A stretch of 64,000 nt of DNA from Mesorhizobium sp. L-8-3 (GTDB lineage Bacteria; Pseudomonadota; Alphaproteobacteria; Rhizobiales; Rhizobiaceae). The stretch covers positions 372,001 through 436,000 of the forward strand of contig NZ_AP023262.1 of the NCBI RefSeq assembly GCF_016756615.1. Direction: 5' to 3'. Below are positions 55,434-63,723 of this stretch, piece by piece; position 1 is the stretch's first letter, and every line of letters starts with the position of its first letter. The translations under genes and the position numbers were made by a program. A model generated the notes under the pieces. It saw only the letters and a program-made list of their open reading frames with translations, was not told where the DNA came from and did not search any database.

Positions 55434-56427
55434 GGCCGGCAACCTCCGCGTCTCCGGCAGCAACCCTGTCCTCATGCCTCTTGCGGGCCCTCCGGGCGAG
55501 CAACCCGGCAAGCCCGCGCGGCATGAAGAGCACCATCACCACCAGGACCGCCCCGTACAGGGCAAGGCTGATGCCCGGCGCCTCGCCTACGAAGCTGCGC
55601 GTGCCTTCGGAGATGGCATGCACGCCGACGGCACCGAGAAGCGGCCCGAAAAGCGTCCCCATGCCACCGATGATCGGCACGAGCAGGCTGGTGATGGAGA
55701 TCTCCGGCCCATAACCGATCGAAGGGTCGAGATAGAGGAAATACTGCGCGTAGAAGACGCCGGCGAGGCCGGAGAAGAATCCGGAAAGGACAATCGCGCC
55801 CATCTTGACGCGGAAGGCGTTGACGCCAAGCGCGCGAGCAGCCTCCTCGTTGTCGCGCACCGCCGTCAACTGTGCGCCGAAGCGCGAATTGCCGATCCAC
55901 CAGACGGTGACAAAAGCGGCCAGCGCCAGCGCCCACACGACCCAGAAATAGCCGGCGCGCGACGCAAACTGGAAATTCTCGACCCCGCGAGCGAGCGGGA
56001 TGAGCAATCCTACGCCGGCGCCGGTGACGTCGACGGAGTTGGACAGGATGCGAAGGACCTCGGCGAAAGCCAGCGTGACCAGGGCGAAATAAGAACCGCG
56101 CAGGCCATAGCGGAAGGTGCAGAAGCCGATGAAAGCAGCGACCGCCGCAGCCAGCACACCGCCCAATGCCATGCCGATCCACGGATTGATGCCGAGTTGC
56201 ACCTGCAGGACGGCCACCGCATAGGCTCCCGTGCCGAAGAAGGCGGCATGACCGAAGGAGAACTGCCCGCCATAGCCGCCGAGGATGTTCCAGGCCTGCC
56301 CGAGCAATGCCGCATAGAGCGTCATGATGACCACGTTGAGCCAGAAGTCGGACGTCACGACGAGCGGCGCAATGCCGATCAGCAGGAAGACCAGGAGAAG
56401 GGTCGAGAGGCTGCGCATCGCGGTCAT
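55426..56427 (-). CDS. livM: Branched-chain-type ABC transporter permease LivM
   Basis: A 333-residue, multi-helix permease includes NILGGYGGQFSFGHAAFFGTGAY-type text (GGQFSFGHAAFFGTGAYAVA), GSYFALVTLAFAEVLRI, the EAA-like VRDNEEAARALGVNAFRVK and GGMGTLFGPLLGAV. These mark LivM. A Lys/Arg-rich cytoplasmic tail ends the protein. It pairs with LivH. Confidence 0.93.
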   Translation of the reverse strand: MTAMRSLSTLLLVFLLIGIAPLVVTSDFWLNVVIMTLYAALLGQAWNILGGYGGQFSFGHAAFFGTGAYAVAVLQVQLGINPWIGMALGGVLAAAVAAFIGFCTFRYGLRGSYFALVTLAFAEVLRILSNSVDVTGAGVGLLIPLARGVENFQFASRAGYFWVVWALALAAFVTVWWIGNSRFGAQLTAVRDNEEAARALGVNAFRVKMGAIVLSGFFSGLAGVFYAQYFLYLDPSIGYGPEISITSLLVPIIGGMGTLFGPLLGAVGVHAISEGTRSFVGEAPGISLALYGAVLVVMVLFMPRGLAGLLARRARKRHEDRVAAGDAEVAGHA

Positions 56428-57296
56428 GCCTTGTGCCCCAGCAGACCCGTCGGGCGGAAGATGAGCACCAGGATGAAGATCAGGAAGATGCCGATCTGGC
56501 CGAGGCTCTCACCGAGGAACAGTCCGCCCATCGCCTCCACGATGCCGATGATGAAGCCGCCGAGCAGCGCGCCCACGAACGACCCCATGCCGCCGAGCAC
56601 GACGATGGTGAAGGCGATGAGGACGAAGCCGTGGCCGACCTGCGGCGTGACGTAGTAACTGGGCAGAAGCAGGCAGGCGGCGACGCCAAGGCAGGCGATC
56701 CCCAGACCGAAGCTCATGGCATAGACATGTTCCGTGTCGATGCCGACGAGTGCGGCGCCCTTGCGTTCCTTGGCAAGTGCGCGGATCGCCTTGCCGAGAT
56801 CGGTGCGCGCCATGACGAGCCAGAAAAGTCCTGCCGTCACCAGCGCTCCGAAAAAGGCGATGACCTTGGGCAGGGGCAGGAATGCGCCCAGCACCTCCAC
56901 CGTCTCGAACGAATAGGGTGTATCGATGATGCGGGTATCCGACTTGAAGAAATAGAGCGCCAGGTTCTCGATGATGATCGAGAGTCCCAACGTGGCGAGC
57001 AGGATGTTCTCGTCACGGCCGTGGCTGGCGCGCGTGATGATGCCGCGTTGCAGGGCGTAGCCTAGCGCGAACATCAGCGGCGGCACGATGAGCAGGGCGA
57101 CATAGGGATCGACGCCGAACTGAACATTGAGGAAATAGACCGCATAGAGGCCGATCATCAGCAGCGCGCCATGCGCGAAATTGATGATGTGCAGCACGCC
57201 GTAGATAAGCGTCAGCCCGAGCGCCACCAGCGCGTAGAGCGCGCCGGTGGTGATGCCGTTGAGCAGCGAGGGCAGGACAATCGTGAAATCGGGCAT
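56424..57296 (-). CDS. livH: Branched-chain-type ABC transporter permease LivH
   Basis: The 290-residue permease has LLNGITTGALYALVALGLTL, LHIINFAHGALLMIGLYAVY and VLGGMGSFVGALLGGFIIGI, all LivH hallmarks. The start at 57296 (MPDFTIVL) has GAGGAA 12 nt upstream; in-frame ATGs at 57308 and 57353 are alternatives. It lies after livK in the operon. Confidence 0.92.
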   Translation of the reverse strand: MPDFTIVLPSLLNGITTGALYALVALGLTLIYGVLHIINFAHGALLMIGLYAVYFLNVQFGVDPYVALLIVPPLMFALGYALQRGIITRASHGRDENILLATLGLSIIIENLALYFFKSDTRIIDTPYSFETVEVLGAFLPLPKVIAFFGALVTAGLFWLVMARTDLGKAIRALAKERKGAALVGIDTEHVYAMSFGLGIACLGVAACLLLPSYYVTPQVGHGFVLIAFTIVVLGGMGSFVGALLGGFIIGIVEAMGGLFLGESLGQIGIFLIFILVLIFRPTGLLGHKA

Positions 57297-57359
57297 AAGC
57301 GACGACATTTCCTCGATGGACCGGGCGACCGCAGAGCCGCCCGGCAGGCGCATCCGGAG

Positions 57360-58598
57360 TCAGGCGTTGGACTTCATCGGGAAGACAGCTCCGGCCGAGG
57401 CGAATTCCGCCGGATAGATGACCTCGATCTGGTTGTTGAGGATCTGCGTATTGACCGGCTGCGCACCCATGTTTTGACCGTTCTCCATCTTGGTCGGGCC
57501 ATAGGGCATTCCATGCTGATCCCATGTGGAATCCGCAAGCGCGGCGATCACCTTCTCCTTGTCCGTGGACGCTGCCCTCTCGATGGCATCGGCCAGATAG
57601 GCGACGGCGTTGTAGGTGAGGAACACCTCGTAGGTATAGACCAGACCCTTTGCTTCCGCCGCCTTCTTGCGCGCCAGCGCAAGGTCGGATTTCGGGTTGA
57701 ACCAGTGATTGCAGTCCATGATCTGATCGGCTGCGTCGGGAAATTCCTTGACGAACTGGTAGTTGGAAGCCGCGCCCCCGAGCACCGAATAGATGGCCTT
57801 GGCCTCGACCTTCTGCTGCCGCAGGGTGCGGGCGAACAGGATATATTCGTTGTAGTAGTTGGCCGGGATGATGATGTCCGGCTTCTTGGACTTGATCTGC
57901 AGCACGATGTTGGTGAAGTCCCGCGTCGGATTCGCATGTTTGATCACATCGACGACCTCGATGCCGATCTTCGGCAGCTCCGTCGAAAGCAGCTTGGCCG
58001 AACCCGTGCCGAACAGCGATTCCTCGTGCACGATAAGCGCGGTCCTGGCCGGCGAACCCGCGGCCTTGTTGATGGTATCGAGATTGGCGACCGCGGTTGA
58101 CGCGATCTTGCTGTAGCCCGGCGAGAAGCGGAACGTGTTCTTGAGGCCGCGCTTCATGATGTCGTCGGCGACGCCGACATCGACCACGTGCGGCGTATCG
58201 GTCTTGGCCGCTTCCTGCGAGGTCGCAAGCGAGATCGCGGAGGAATAGCCTGCGACGATGCCGTGGACGCCTGCCTCGACCATCTTGGTGACTTCGGCCG
58301 CGCCCACTTCAGGCTTGCCCTGGCTGTCGCCGAGCACCGCCTCGAGCTTCGCCCCGCCGAGCGACTTGATGCCGCCGGCCGCATTGATCTCCTCGATCGC
58401 CATTTGCGCGCCGGCCCGCGACTGCGTACCCGAGAAGGCGATGAACCCGGTAACGGGATGGATAAGGCCGATCTTGATCGAAGCCGGCTGCGCCCTGAGC
58501 ACCGCGGGAAAGCCCACCACCGCAGTTCCCAAAGTGGCTGCGCCCGCGGCAAGAAATTCACGACGGCGCATCGCGCCCCTACCTGTCCTGTCGGTCAT
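57360..58598 (-). CDS. livK: ABC transporter substrate-binding protein LivK-like, Tat-exported
   Basis: A 412-residue periplasmic protein begins with a twin-arginine-type signal (MRRREFLAAGAATLGTAVVG). The mature protein shows the type I periplasmic fold (IKIGLIHPVTGFIAFSGTQS; LEAVLGDSQGKPEVGAAEV; GIVAGYSSAISLATSQEAAK). AGGAGGTGAAC precedes the ATG at 58598. It should bind the imported substrate of the operon. Members bind amino acids, amides, urea or aromatic acids, so the ligand is open. Confidence 0.92.
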   Translation of the reverse strand: MTDRTGRGAMRRREFLAAGAATLGTAVVGFPAVLRAQPASIKIGLIHPVTGFIAFSGTQSRAGAQMAIEEINAAGGIKSLGGAKLEAVLGDSQGKPEVGAAEVTKMVEAGVHGIVAGYSSAISLATSQEAAKTDTPHVVDVGVADDIMKRGLKNTFRFSPGYSKIASTAVANLDTINKAAGSPARTALIVHEESLFGTGSAKLLSTELPKIGIEVVDVIKHANPTRDFTNIVLQIKSKKPDIIIPANYYNEYILFARTLRQQKVEAKAIYSVLGGAASNYQFVKEFPDAADQIMDCNHWFNPKSDLALARKKAAEAKGLVYTYEVFLTYNAVAYLADAIERAASTDKEKVIAALADSTWDQHGMPYGPTKMENGQNMGAQPVNTQILNNQIEVIYPAEFASAGAVFPMKSNA

Positions 58599-58622
58599 GT
58601 TCACCTCCTGTATTGTTGATCT

Positions 58623-59489
58623 TCACTGTTCCCCGGCATTCATCACTGTTTCGCCGGCCGGGACCGGTGTCTGCGTAAGGGCCGACCAGTGCATGCCTTC
58701 CTTCCCGCGCACCCGGCGCATATCCATCTCGAAGCGATAGACGTCGGGCCTGTAGAGCACGCGGATATATTCAACGGGTCTCCCCGAGACGTCCCGCACG
58801 ACACGCCGGACCTCGATCAGCGGCGCTCCCGCATGTATGGAAAGAGCGGCGGCAACCTCGCCGTCGGCGATGGTCGCCGATATGGTCTGCCGGGCCGACG
58901 CGACTTCGACACCTGCCCGCTCCAGAAGGTGAAGCAGCGGCTTGGTGTTGAGGTCGTCACGGTCGTACTGGCGGCCGATATCGCTTGGCACATAGGTGAC
59001 GAGGAACGACATCGGCTTGCCGTCGAGGCGGCGAACGCGCACCGCACGTTGAACTTCCATTCCGGATGTGAGTTCGAGGGCAGCGGCTATGTCCTCGCTT
59101 GCCGGCACATAGTCGAATTCGAGCACGCGCGCCTCGGTGGCGATGCCCATGAGGGAGATGTTCTCCAGCCAGCCTTCGATGGAGGAGGTGACCGCCGGCG
59201 TCGGCGGACGGGCAACCACCCGCGTGCCCTTGCCGCGTTCGCGAACGACAAGCCCGACATCCGCCAGTTCGTTGAGCGCCCGCTTGGCGGTAATGCGGGA
59301 CACCCCGAATTCACGGGTAAGGTCCAGTTCGCCGGGGACGAGATCGCCTGGTGTCAGGACGCCGCCATAGATCCGGTTACGCAGCAGGACGAAGATCTGA
59401 TGATAGAGCGGCACACGGGCATCGGGATTGAGCCGGCCATGCAGCTCGCTTCCCTGGTTCTCCCCGTCTCTCGCTCCGTCGCGAACCAT
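58623..59489 (-). CDS. GntR/HutC-family transcriptional repressor
   Basis: A 288-residue regulator has an N-terminal winged helix (PLYHQIFVLLRNRIYGGVL, LTREFGVSRITAKRALNELA) and a C-terminal UTRA ligand-binding domain (EVQRAVRVRRLDGKPMSFLV; GAPLIEVRRVVRDVSGRPVE). It is the first gene of the 14-kb minus-strand operon, 24 bp before livK. A palindrome just upstream suggests autoregulation, with a pathway intermediate as inducer. Confidence 0.92.
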   Translation of the reverse strand: MVRDGARDGENQGSELHGRLNPDARVPLYHQIFVLLRNRIYGGVLTPGDLVPGELDLTREFGVSRITAKRALNELADVGLVVRERGKGTRVVARPPTPAVTSSIEGWLENISLMGIATEARVLEFDYVPASEDIAAALELTSGMEVQRAVRVRRLDGKPMSFLVTYVPSDIGRQYDRDDLNTKPLLHLLERAGVEVASARQTISATIADGEVAAALSIHAGAPLIEVRRVVRDVSGRPVEYIRVLYRPDVYRFEMDMRRVRGKEGMHWSALTQTPVPAGETVMNAGEQ

Positions 59490-59517
59490 CCATCTGCCTC
59501 CCTAGACTTGCTCAATA

Positions 59518-59535
59518 TGGTATATAGCTATACCA
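59518..59535. promoter_or_regulatory. Palindromic operator between gntR and the tautomerase gene
   Basis: TGGTATA-TAGC-TATACCA is a perfect 7-bp inverted repeat around a 4-bp centre, in an AT-rich patch 28 bp before gntR and 40 bp before the divergent tautomerase gene. GGTATA/TATACC half-sites fit GntR/HutC recognition. The position allows one repressor to control both directions. Confidence 0.7.
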
Positions 59536-59575
59536 ATATGTCAACTGATCGAAATCGTGATTTGGGAGAAAGGGA

Positions 59576-60157
59576 ATGCCTGTCGTCAGGACGACGCTTA
59601 TCGAGGGATATGACGACGAGACCCGCAGCCGGCTGGCGGCACGTCTGACTGATGCCGTCCGCTCGACGATCGCGGCGCCGCTCGAAGGCGTCACCGTGGT
59701 GATCGAGGAGGTCAAACCCTCCAGCTACATGCGCGGACGTGTATCACGCATGCCCGGCAAACCGGTGGCCGCGGCTGCCGAAACCGTGCGCGCATTTCTT
59801 GCTGCAATGGAAGCACGCGATCTGGATCGTGCCCGCGGGTTTCTTGCGGACGATTTCGTTATGACCTTTCCGGGCAACGCCCGGTTCACGGCACTCGAGG
59901 AGTTGGTAGCATGGGGCAGCAAGCGCTACCGCTTCGTCAGCAAGACCTATGAAGGCTTCGACGAGAGCTTTGGCGAGCAAGGCATGGTGGTCTACTGTTT
60001 CGGCACGCTTTCGGGCGAATGGCCGGACGGGCGCCCGTTCAAAGGCATACGCTTCATTGACCGCTTTACGGTCGACGGCGGCCGGCTCGTGGATCAGAGG
60101 GTATGGAACGACCTCGACGCTGAGGCGCCGATAGACAACTCGCATGCCGTAGGCTGA
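59576..60157 (+). CDS. Tautomerase-SnoaL fusion protein
   Basis: A 193-residue fusion. Residues 1-62 match the 4-oxalocrotonate tautomerase fold with the N-terminal catalytic Pro (MPVVRTTLIEGYDDETRSRL; VTVVIEEVKPSSYMRG). Residues about 70-185 form a SnoaL/NTF2-like domain (VRAFLAAMEARDLDRARGFL; YCFGTLSGEWPDGRPFKGIR). AGAAAGGGA precedes the ATG. It diverges from gntR across the shared operator, so it probably isomerises or hydrolyses an intermediate of that pathway. Confidence 0.87.
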   Translation: MPVVRTTLIEGYDDETRSRLAARLTDAVRSTIAAPLEGVTVVIEEVKPSSYMRGRVSRMPGKPVAAAAETVRAFLAAMEARDLDRARGFLADDFVMTFPGNARFTALEELVAWGSKRYRFVSKTYEGFDESFGEQGMVVYCFGTLSGEWPDGRPFKGIRFIDRFTVDGGRLVDQRVWNDLDAEAPIDNSHAVG

Positions 60158-60188
60158 CACCCCGCCTCCGCAAATCCGGGACAACCGG

Positions 60189-61139
60189 TTAGCCGGCTTT
60201 CTCGGCTGCAACCATGGCCTCCGTCGTCCAGGCGGTGCCGGGCCTGACGCGGGCGCAGAATTCGCCGGCCACCTCGTGCACCTGGTCGGCGACGAGATGG
60301 ATGACGTTCTGGTGCGTCGACGACTGATAGGTCGCGATGATCGGCATGGGCGGGAACCACTTCTCGACCTCGATCTGGTGCAGCAGTCCCGCCTTCAGTT
60401 CGCGCTCGATCGTGACGGCCGGCAACGCCGCCACGCCGAAGCCGTCGATGATCAGGTTGATGATGGCGAAGAGCGAGTTCGAGCTCGTCATCTTCGAGGC
60501 CAGCACGCGCTCGTCCTGGAAATAGGGAGCGATCTGGCGATAAGGCGGCGTGTCCTTCGGAAAGGTGACGATCGGCATTCGCGCCAGTTCGTCGACGCTG
60601 TAGGCCATGTCCTTCTGCACGAGCTTCGGCGAGCCGGCCCAGATCATCTGCCAGACGCAGGCGACGAAGCTGCGGAAACCGTCGCCGATCGCCGGATCGA
60701 GACAGAAGATCATGTCCAGCTCGCCCTTGGTCATGTGCTGGACGAGATCCTTCGTCGATTCCACGGTCAGTTCCACCCGCAGGTTGGGCGCCCGGGCATG
60801 CAGCGATTCGATGAGATGCGGCATCCAGGTGGAGGCCACCGAATCGATCGCGCCGATGCGGACCGTTATCGTAGAGCTGGGGGTGCCCTGGCGCAGCTCG
60901 GCACGCAGGCCCTGCAGCGTCCCGATGACGTCCTGGAAGACCTGCAGCGCCCGCTCCCCCTCGGGCGTCAGCCGGAACTCGCGGTCGCCGCGATGCACGA
61001 GGCGACAGCCGAACTCGGCTTCGAGCGCCGCCAGCCTGGTCGAGATCGCCGGCTGCGTCGTATTGAGTTCCTGGGCGGTCCGGCCGAAATGGCGGTTCCG
61101 CGCCAGCACCAGGAAGGTGTTCAGGTCGAGGATACGCAT
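60189..61139 (-). CDS. LysR-family transcriptional regulator
   Basis: The 316-residue regulator has an N-terminal HTH (LNTFLVLARNRHFGRTAQEL, NTTQPAISTRLAALEAEFGC) and a periplasmic-binding-like effector domain (ITVRIGAIDSVASTWMPHLI; DGFGVAALPAVTIERELKAG). MRILDLNTF at 61139 is the canonical start. It follows the aldehyde dehydrogenase gene in the same direction, so it may be co-transcribed with and regulate the dehydrogenase and transporter genes. Confidence 0.92.
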   Translation of the reverse strand: MRILDLNTFLVLARNRHFGRTAQELNTTQPAISTRLAALEAEFGCRLVHRGDREFRLTPEGERALQVFQDVIGTLQGLRAELRQGTPSSTITVRIGAIDSVASTWMPHLIESLHARAPNLRVELTVESTKDLVQHMTKGELDMIFCLDPAIGDGFRSFVACVWQMIWAGSPKLVQKDMAYSVDELARMPIVTFPKDTPPYRQIAPYFQDERVLASKMTSSNSLFAIINLIIDGFGVAALPAVTIERELKAGLLHQIEVEKWFPPMPIIATYQSSTHQNVIHLVADQVHEVAGEFCARVRPGTAWTTEAMVAAEKAG

Positions 61140-61189
61140 ACCGTACCCTCTAACAGAAAAGTCCGACGGCAACATCGGAACCGCGCGTC

Positions 61190-62623
61190 TCAGGCCGCCG
61201 TCATCAAATGGCGGATCTGCGTGTATTCCAGAAGCGACTGCATGGAGAGATCCGAGCCGTAACCCGAGTTCTTCATGCCGCCATGCGGCATCTCGGTCGC
61301 CATGGAGCCATGCGTGTTCACCCAGGTCACACCGTATTCGAGCGCATCGGCGATCCGCGCGGCGGTCGAGGCATTGCGCGACCAGACCGAGGAGGCGAGG
61401 CCGTATTCGGACGCGTTGGCCCAGTCCAGGGCGGTTTCCATCGAGTCGACCGGAGTGATGGTGAGCACCGGCCCGAAGATCTCCTTCTGGACGACCTCGG
61501 CCTCGAACGGCGCCGCGATCAGCGTCGGCTCGTAATAGAAGCCGGCCTCTTCGGGGATCCTGCCGCCGACGATGATGTCGCAGCCATCCTCATGGGCGCG
61601 AGCGACGAAGCCGGCGATACGCTCGCGCTGGCGCGCCGTGACCACGGGCCCGAACTCGACATCGTCGCGCTCCGGCGCGCCATAAGTGAGCGTGCGGATC
61701 ATCGCCGACAGTCTCTCGGTGAGATCGTCGGCGATCGCCTTGTCGGCGAAGATGCGGCAGGCCGCGGTGCAGTCCTGGCCGGCATTGTAGAAACTTGCCT
61801 CACGCAGCGTCTCCACCAGCCGATCGAGATCGGCATCGGCAGCGACGATAACAGGCGCCTTGCCGCCGAGCTCCAGATGGGTGCGCTTGATCATGTTGCC
61901 GCCCGCAGCATGGAGGACGGCCCGGCCGGTCCGCACGTCGCCGGTGAGCGAGATCATACGGACTAGGTCGTGGGAGATGAGTTTCTGGCCGACATCGAGG
62001 CCGTTGCCGCAGACGATGTTGACGACGCCGGAGGGAAGACAGTCGGCGAAGACCCCCGCCAGCACCAGGATACTGAGCGGCGTGTGTTCCGAGGGCTTGA
62101 TGACGACGGTGTTGCCGGCGGCGATCGCCGGGGCGATCTTCCATGCGGCCATCAGCAGCGGATAGTTCCACGGCGCGATCTGGGCGACGACGCCGATCGG
62201 ATCGCGACGCGTCACGCTGCTCAATGTCGGCGACCGGTAATTGCCGCTCGCCACCGCCGGCATGTTGCGCACGGCGGAAGCATAGAAACGAAAGACATCG
62301 ACCACATTGGCCAGTTCGCCGCCGGCGACGAAACGCAATGGCTTGCCGGCGTTGCGGGACTCGGCCGAGGCGAGCGCGGCGGTCCGCTCTTCTATCGCGT
62401 CGGCAATCGCCAGCAAAGCGAGGCTTCGCTGCTTGGGGGTGGTGCGGGACCAGTTGCGATAGGCGAGTTGGGCGGCACGGACGGCCTCGTCGATCTGTTC
62501 CTCGGAAGCCGACCGAACGTCCGCCAGCACGCCCGTGGTGGCCGGCTCGTAGGCGTGCTCGACGGCCCCCTCGCCAGGCACGAATTCCCCGTTGATGAAG
62601 AGACGTGTCTCAAACCCGTTCAT
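61190..62623 (-). CDS. Aldehyde dehydrogenase, gamma-aminobutyraldehyde-type
   Basis: The 477-residue NAD(P)-dependent enzyme has FINGEFVPG, the motif APWNYPLLMAAWKIAPAIAA, catalytic Glu in ELGGKAPVIV and catalytic Cys in FYNAGQDCTAACR. The NAGQDCTA form and overall pattern fit PatD/gamma-aminobutyraldehyde dehydrogenases. The neighbouring polyamine-type ABC importer supports a role in putrescine or related amine catabolism. Confidence 0.9.
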   Translation of the reverse strand: MNGFETRLFINGEFVPGEGAVEHAYEPATTGVLADVRSASEEQIDEAVRAAQLAYRNWSRTTPKQRSLALLAIADAIEERTAALASAESRNAGKPLRFVAGGELANVVDVFRFYASAVRNMPAVASGNYRSPTLSSVTRRDPIGVVAQIAPWNYPLLMAAWKIAPAIAAGNTVVIKPSEHTPLSILVLAGVFADCLPSGVVNIVCGNGLDVGQKLISHDLVRMISLTGDVRTGRAVLHAAGGNMIKRTHLELGGKAPVIVAADADLDRLVETLREASFYNAGQDCTAACRIFADKAIADDLTERLSAMIRTLTYGAPERDDVEFGPVVTARQRERIAGFVARAHEDGCDIIVGGRIPEEAGFYYEPTLIAAPFEAEVVQKEIFGPVLTITPVDSMETALDWANASEYGLASSVWSRNASTAARIADALEYGVTWVNTHGSMATEMPHGGMKNSGYGSDLSMQSLLEYTQIRHLMTAA

Positions 62624-62680
62624 GGTACTGCTCCGGATCTGCCCTGTGGTTGAAATGGCTGGTCTTCTTCGTCACCTGCT

Positions 62681-63721
62681 TCAGGCGACGATCACGCGGA
62701 TGCGGGACGGATCGATATCGAGCGCGACGGGCTCTCCGGCCGAGAACACCTTGTCGCTTCCGGCAAGAACCCTGACGGCCTGCCCGGCCAGCGAAACCAC
62801 GTAGCGGTTGCGCGCTCCGAGATAGACGCGCGTGCGCACGGTCCCCTCCAGCCTGCCCGCCCCGGCGATGGCGAGGTCCTCCTGGCGCAGGACCAAGAGC
62901 ACGGGCCCGCGAATCCTCTCCTCGCGCACCAGCGGCAAGGTCTGTCCGTCCGGCAGGATGGCGACGGGGCCGGCGGCGCTGTCGTCGATCCTGGCCGGCA
63001 GGATGTTCGCGGAGCCTATGAAATTGGAAGCAAATTCGGTCGCCGGGTGCGAATAAATGACCGCAGGTTCGCCCTCCTGCTCCACCTTGCCCTGGTTGAG
63101 CAGCACGACACGGTCGGAGAGGCTCAGCGCCTCCTCCTGGTCGTGGGTGACGAACAAGGTTGTCAGGCCGAGACGCTTGTGGATCTCGATAAGCTCGACC
63201 TGCATGTCCTCGCGCAGGCGCGCATCGAGGTTGGACAGCGGCTCGTCCAGCAGCAGGACCTTGGGCTTGGAAACGATAGCGCGCGCCAGCGCGACGCGCT
63301 GCTGCTGGCCGCCCGACAGTTGCCGTGATCGTCGTTCGGCGAGGTGACCGAGTTGCACGGTCTCCAGAGCCGCCTTAACACGCTCCGCCTGTTCCTCGCG
63401 ATTGCCGATCCCACGCATGCGCAGCGGAAAGCGCACGTTCTCCGCGACGGTCAGATGCGGCAGCAGCGCATAGGACTGGAACATCATGGCGATGTCGCGC
63501 TTCTCCGGAGGCAGGCCCGTCACCACCTGGCCGTCGATGGAGATCGACCCCGATGTGACCGTCTCGAGCCCGGCCACCGTGCGCAGGAGGGTGGTCTTGC
63601 CGCAGCCCGAGGCACCGAGAAGGCTCACGAACTCGCCCGAGGCGATGTCGAGAGTGATGCCGTGGAGCACCTGGACGGAACCGAACGACTTCCTGACGTC
63701 GTCAAGTCGGACATTGGCCAT
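62681..63721 (-). CDS. Polyamine-type ABC transporter ATPase (PotA-like)
   Basis: A 346-residue ATPase has Walker A GASGCGKTTLLRTVAGLE, Q-loop MMFQSYALLPHLTVAENV, signature LSGGQQQRVALARA and Walker B VLLLDEPLSNLDARLRE. A C-terminal TOBE domain (VREERIRGPVLLVLRQEDLA; VYLGARNRYVVSLAG) follows. This is the PotA/spermidine-putrescine layout. The start at 63721 lies just after the permease stop. Confidence 0.92.
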   Translation of the reverse strand: MANVRLDDVRKSFGSVQVLHGITLDIASGEFVSLLGASGCGKTTLLRTVAGLETVTSGSISIDGQVVTGLPPEKRDIAMMFQSYALLPHLTVAENVRFPLRMRGIGNREEQAERVKAALETVQLGHLAERRSRQLSGGQQQRVALARAIVSKPKVLLLDEPLSNLDARLREDMQVELIEIHKRLGLTTLFVTHDQEEALSLSDRVVLLNQGKVEQEGEPAVIYSHPATEFASNFIGSANILPARIDDSAAGPVAILPDGQTLPLVREERIRGPVLLVLRQEDLAIAGAGRLEGTVRTRVYLGARNRYVVSLAGQAVRVLAGSDKVFSAGEPVALDIDPSRIRVIVA

Positions 63722-63723
63722 GG

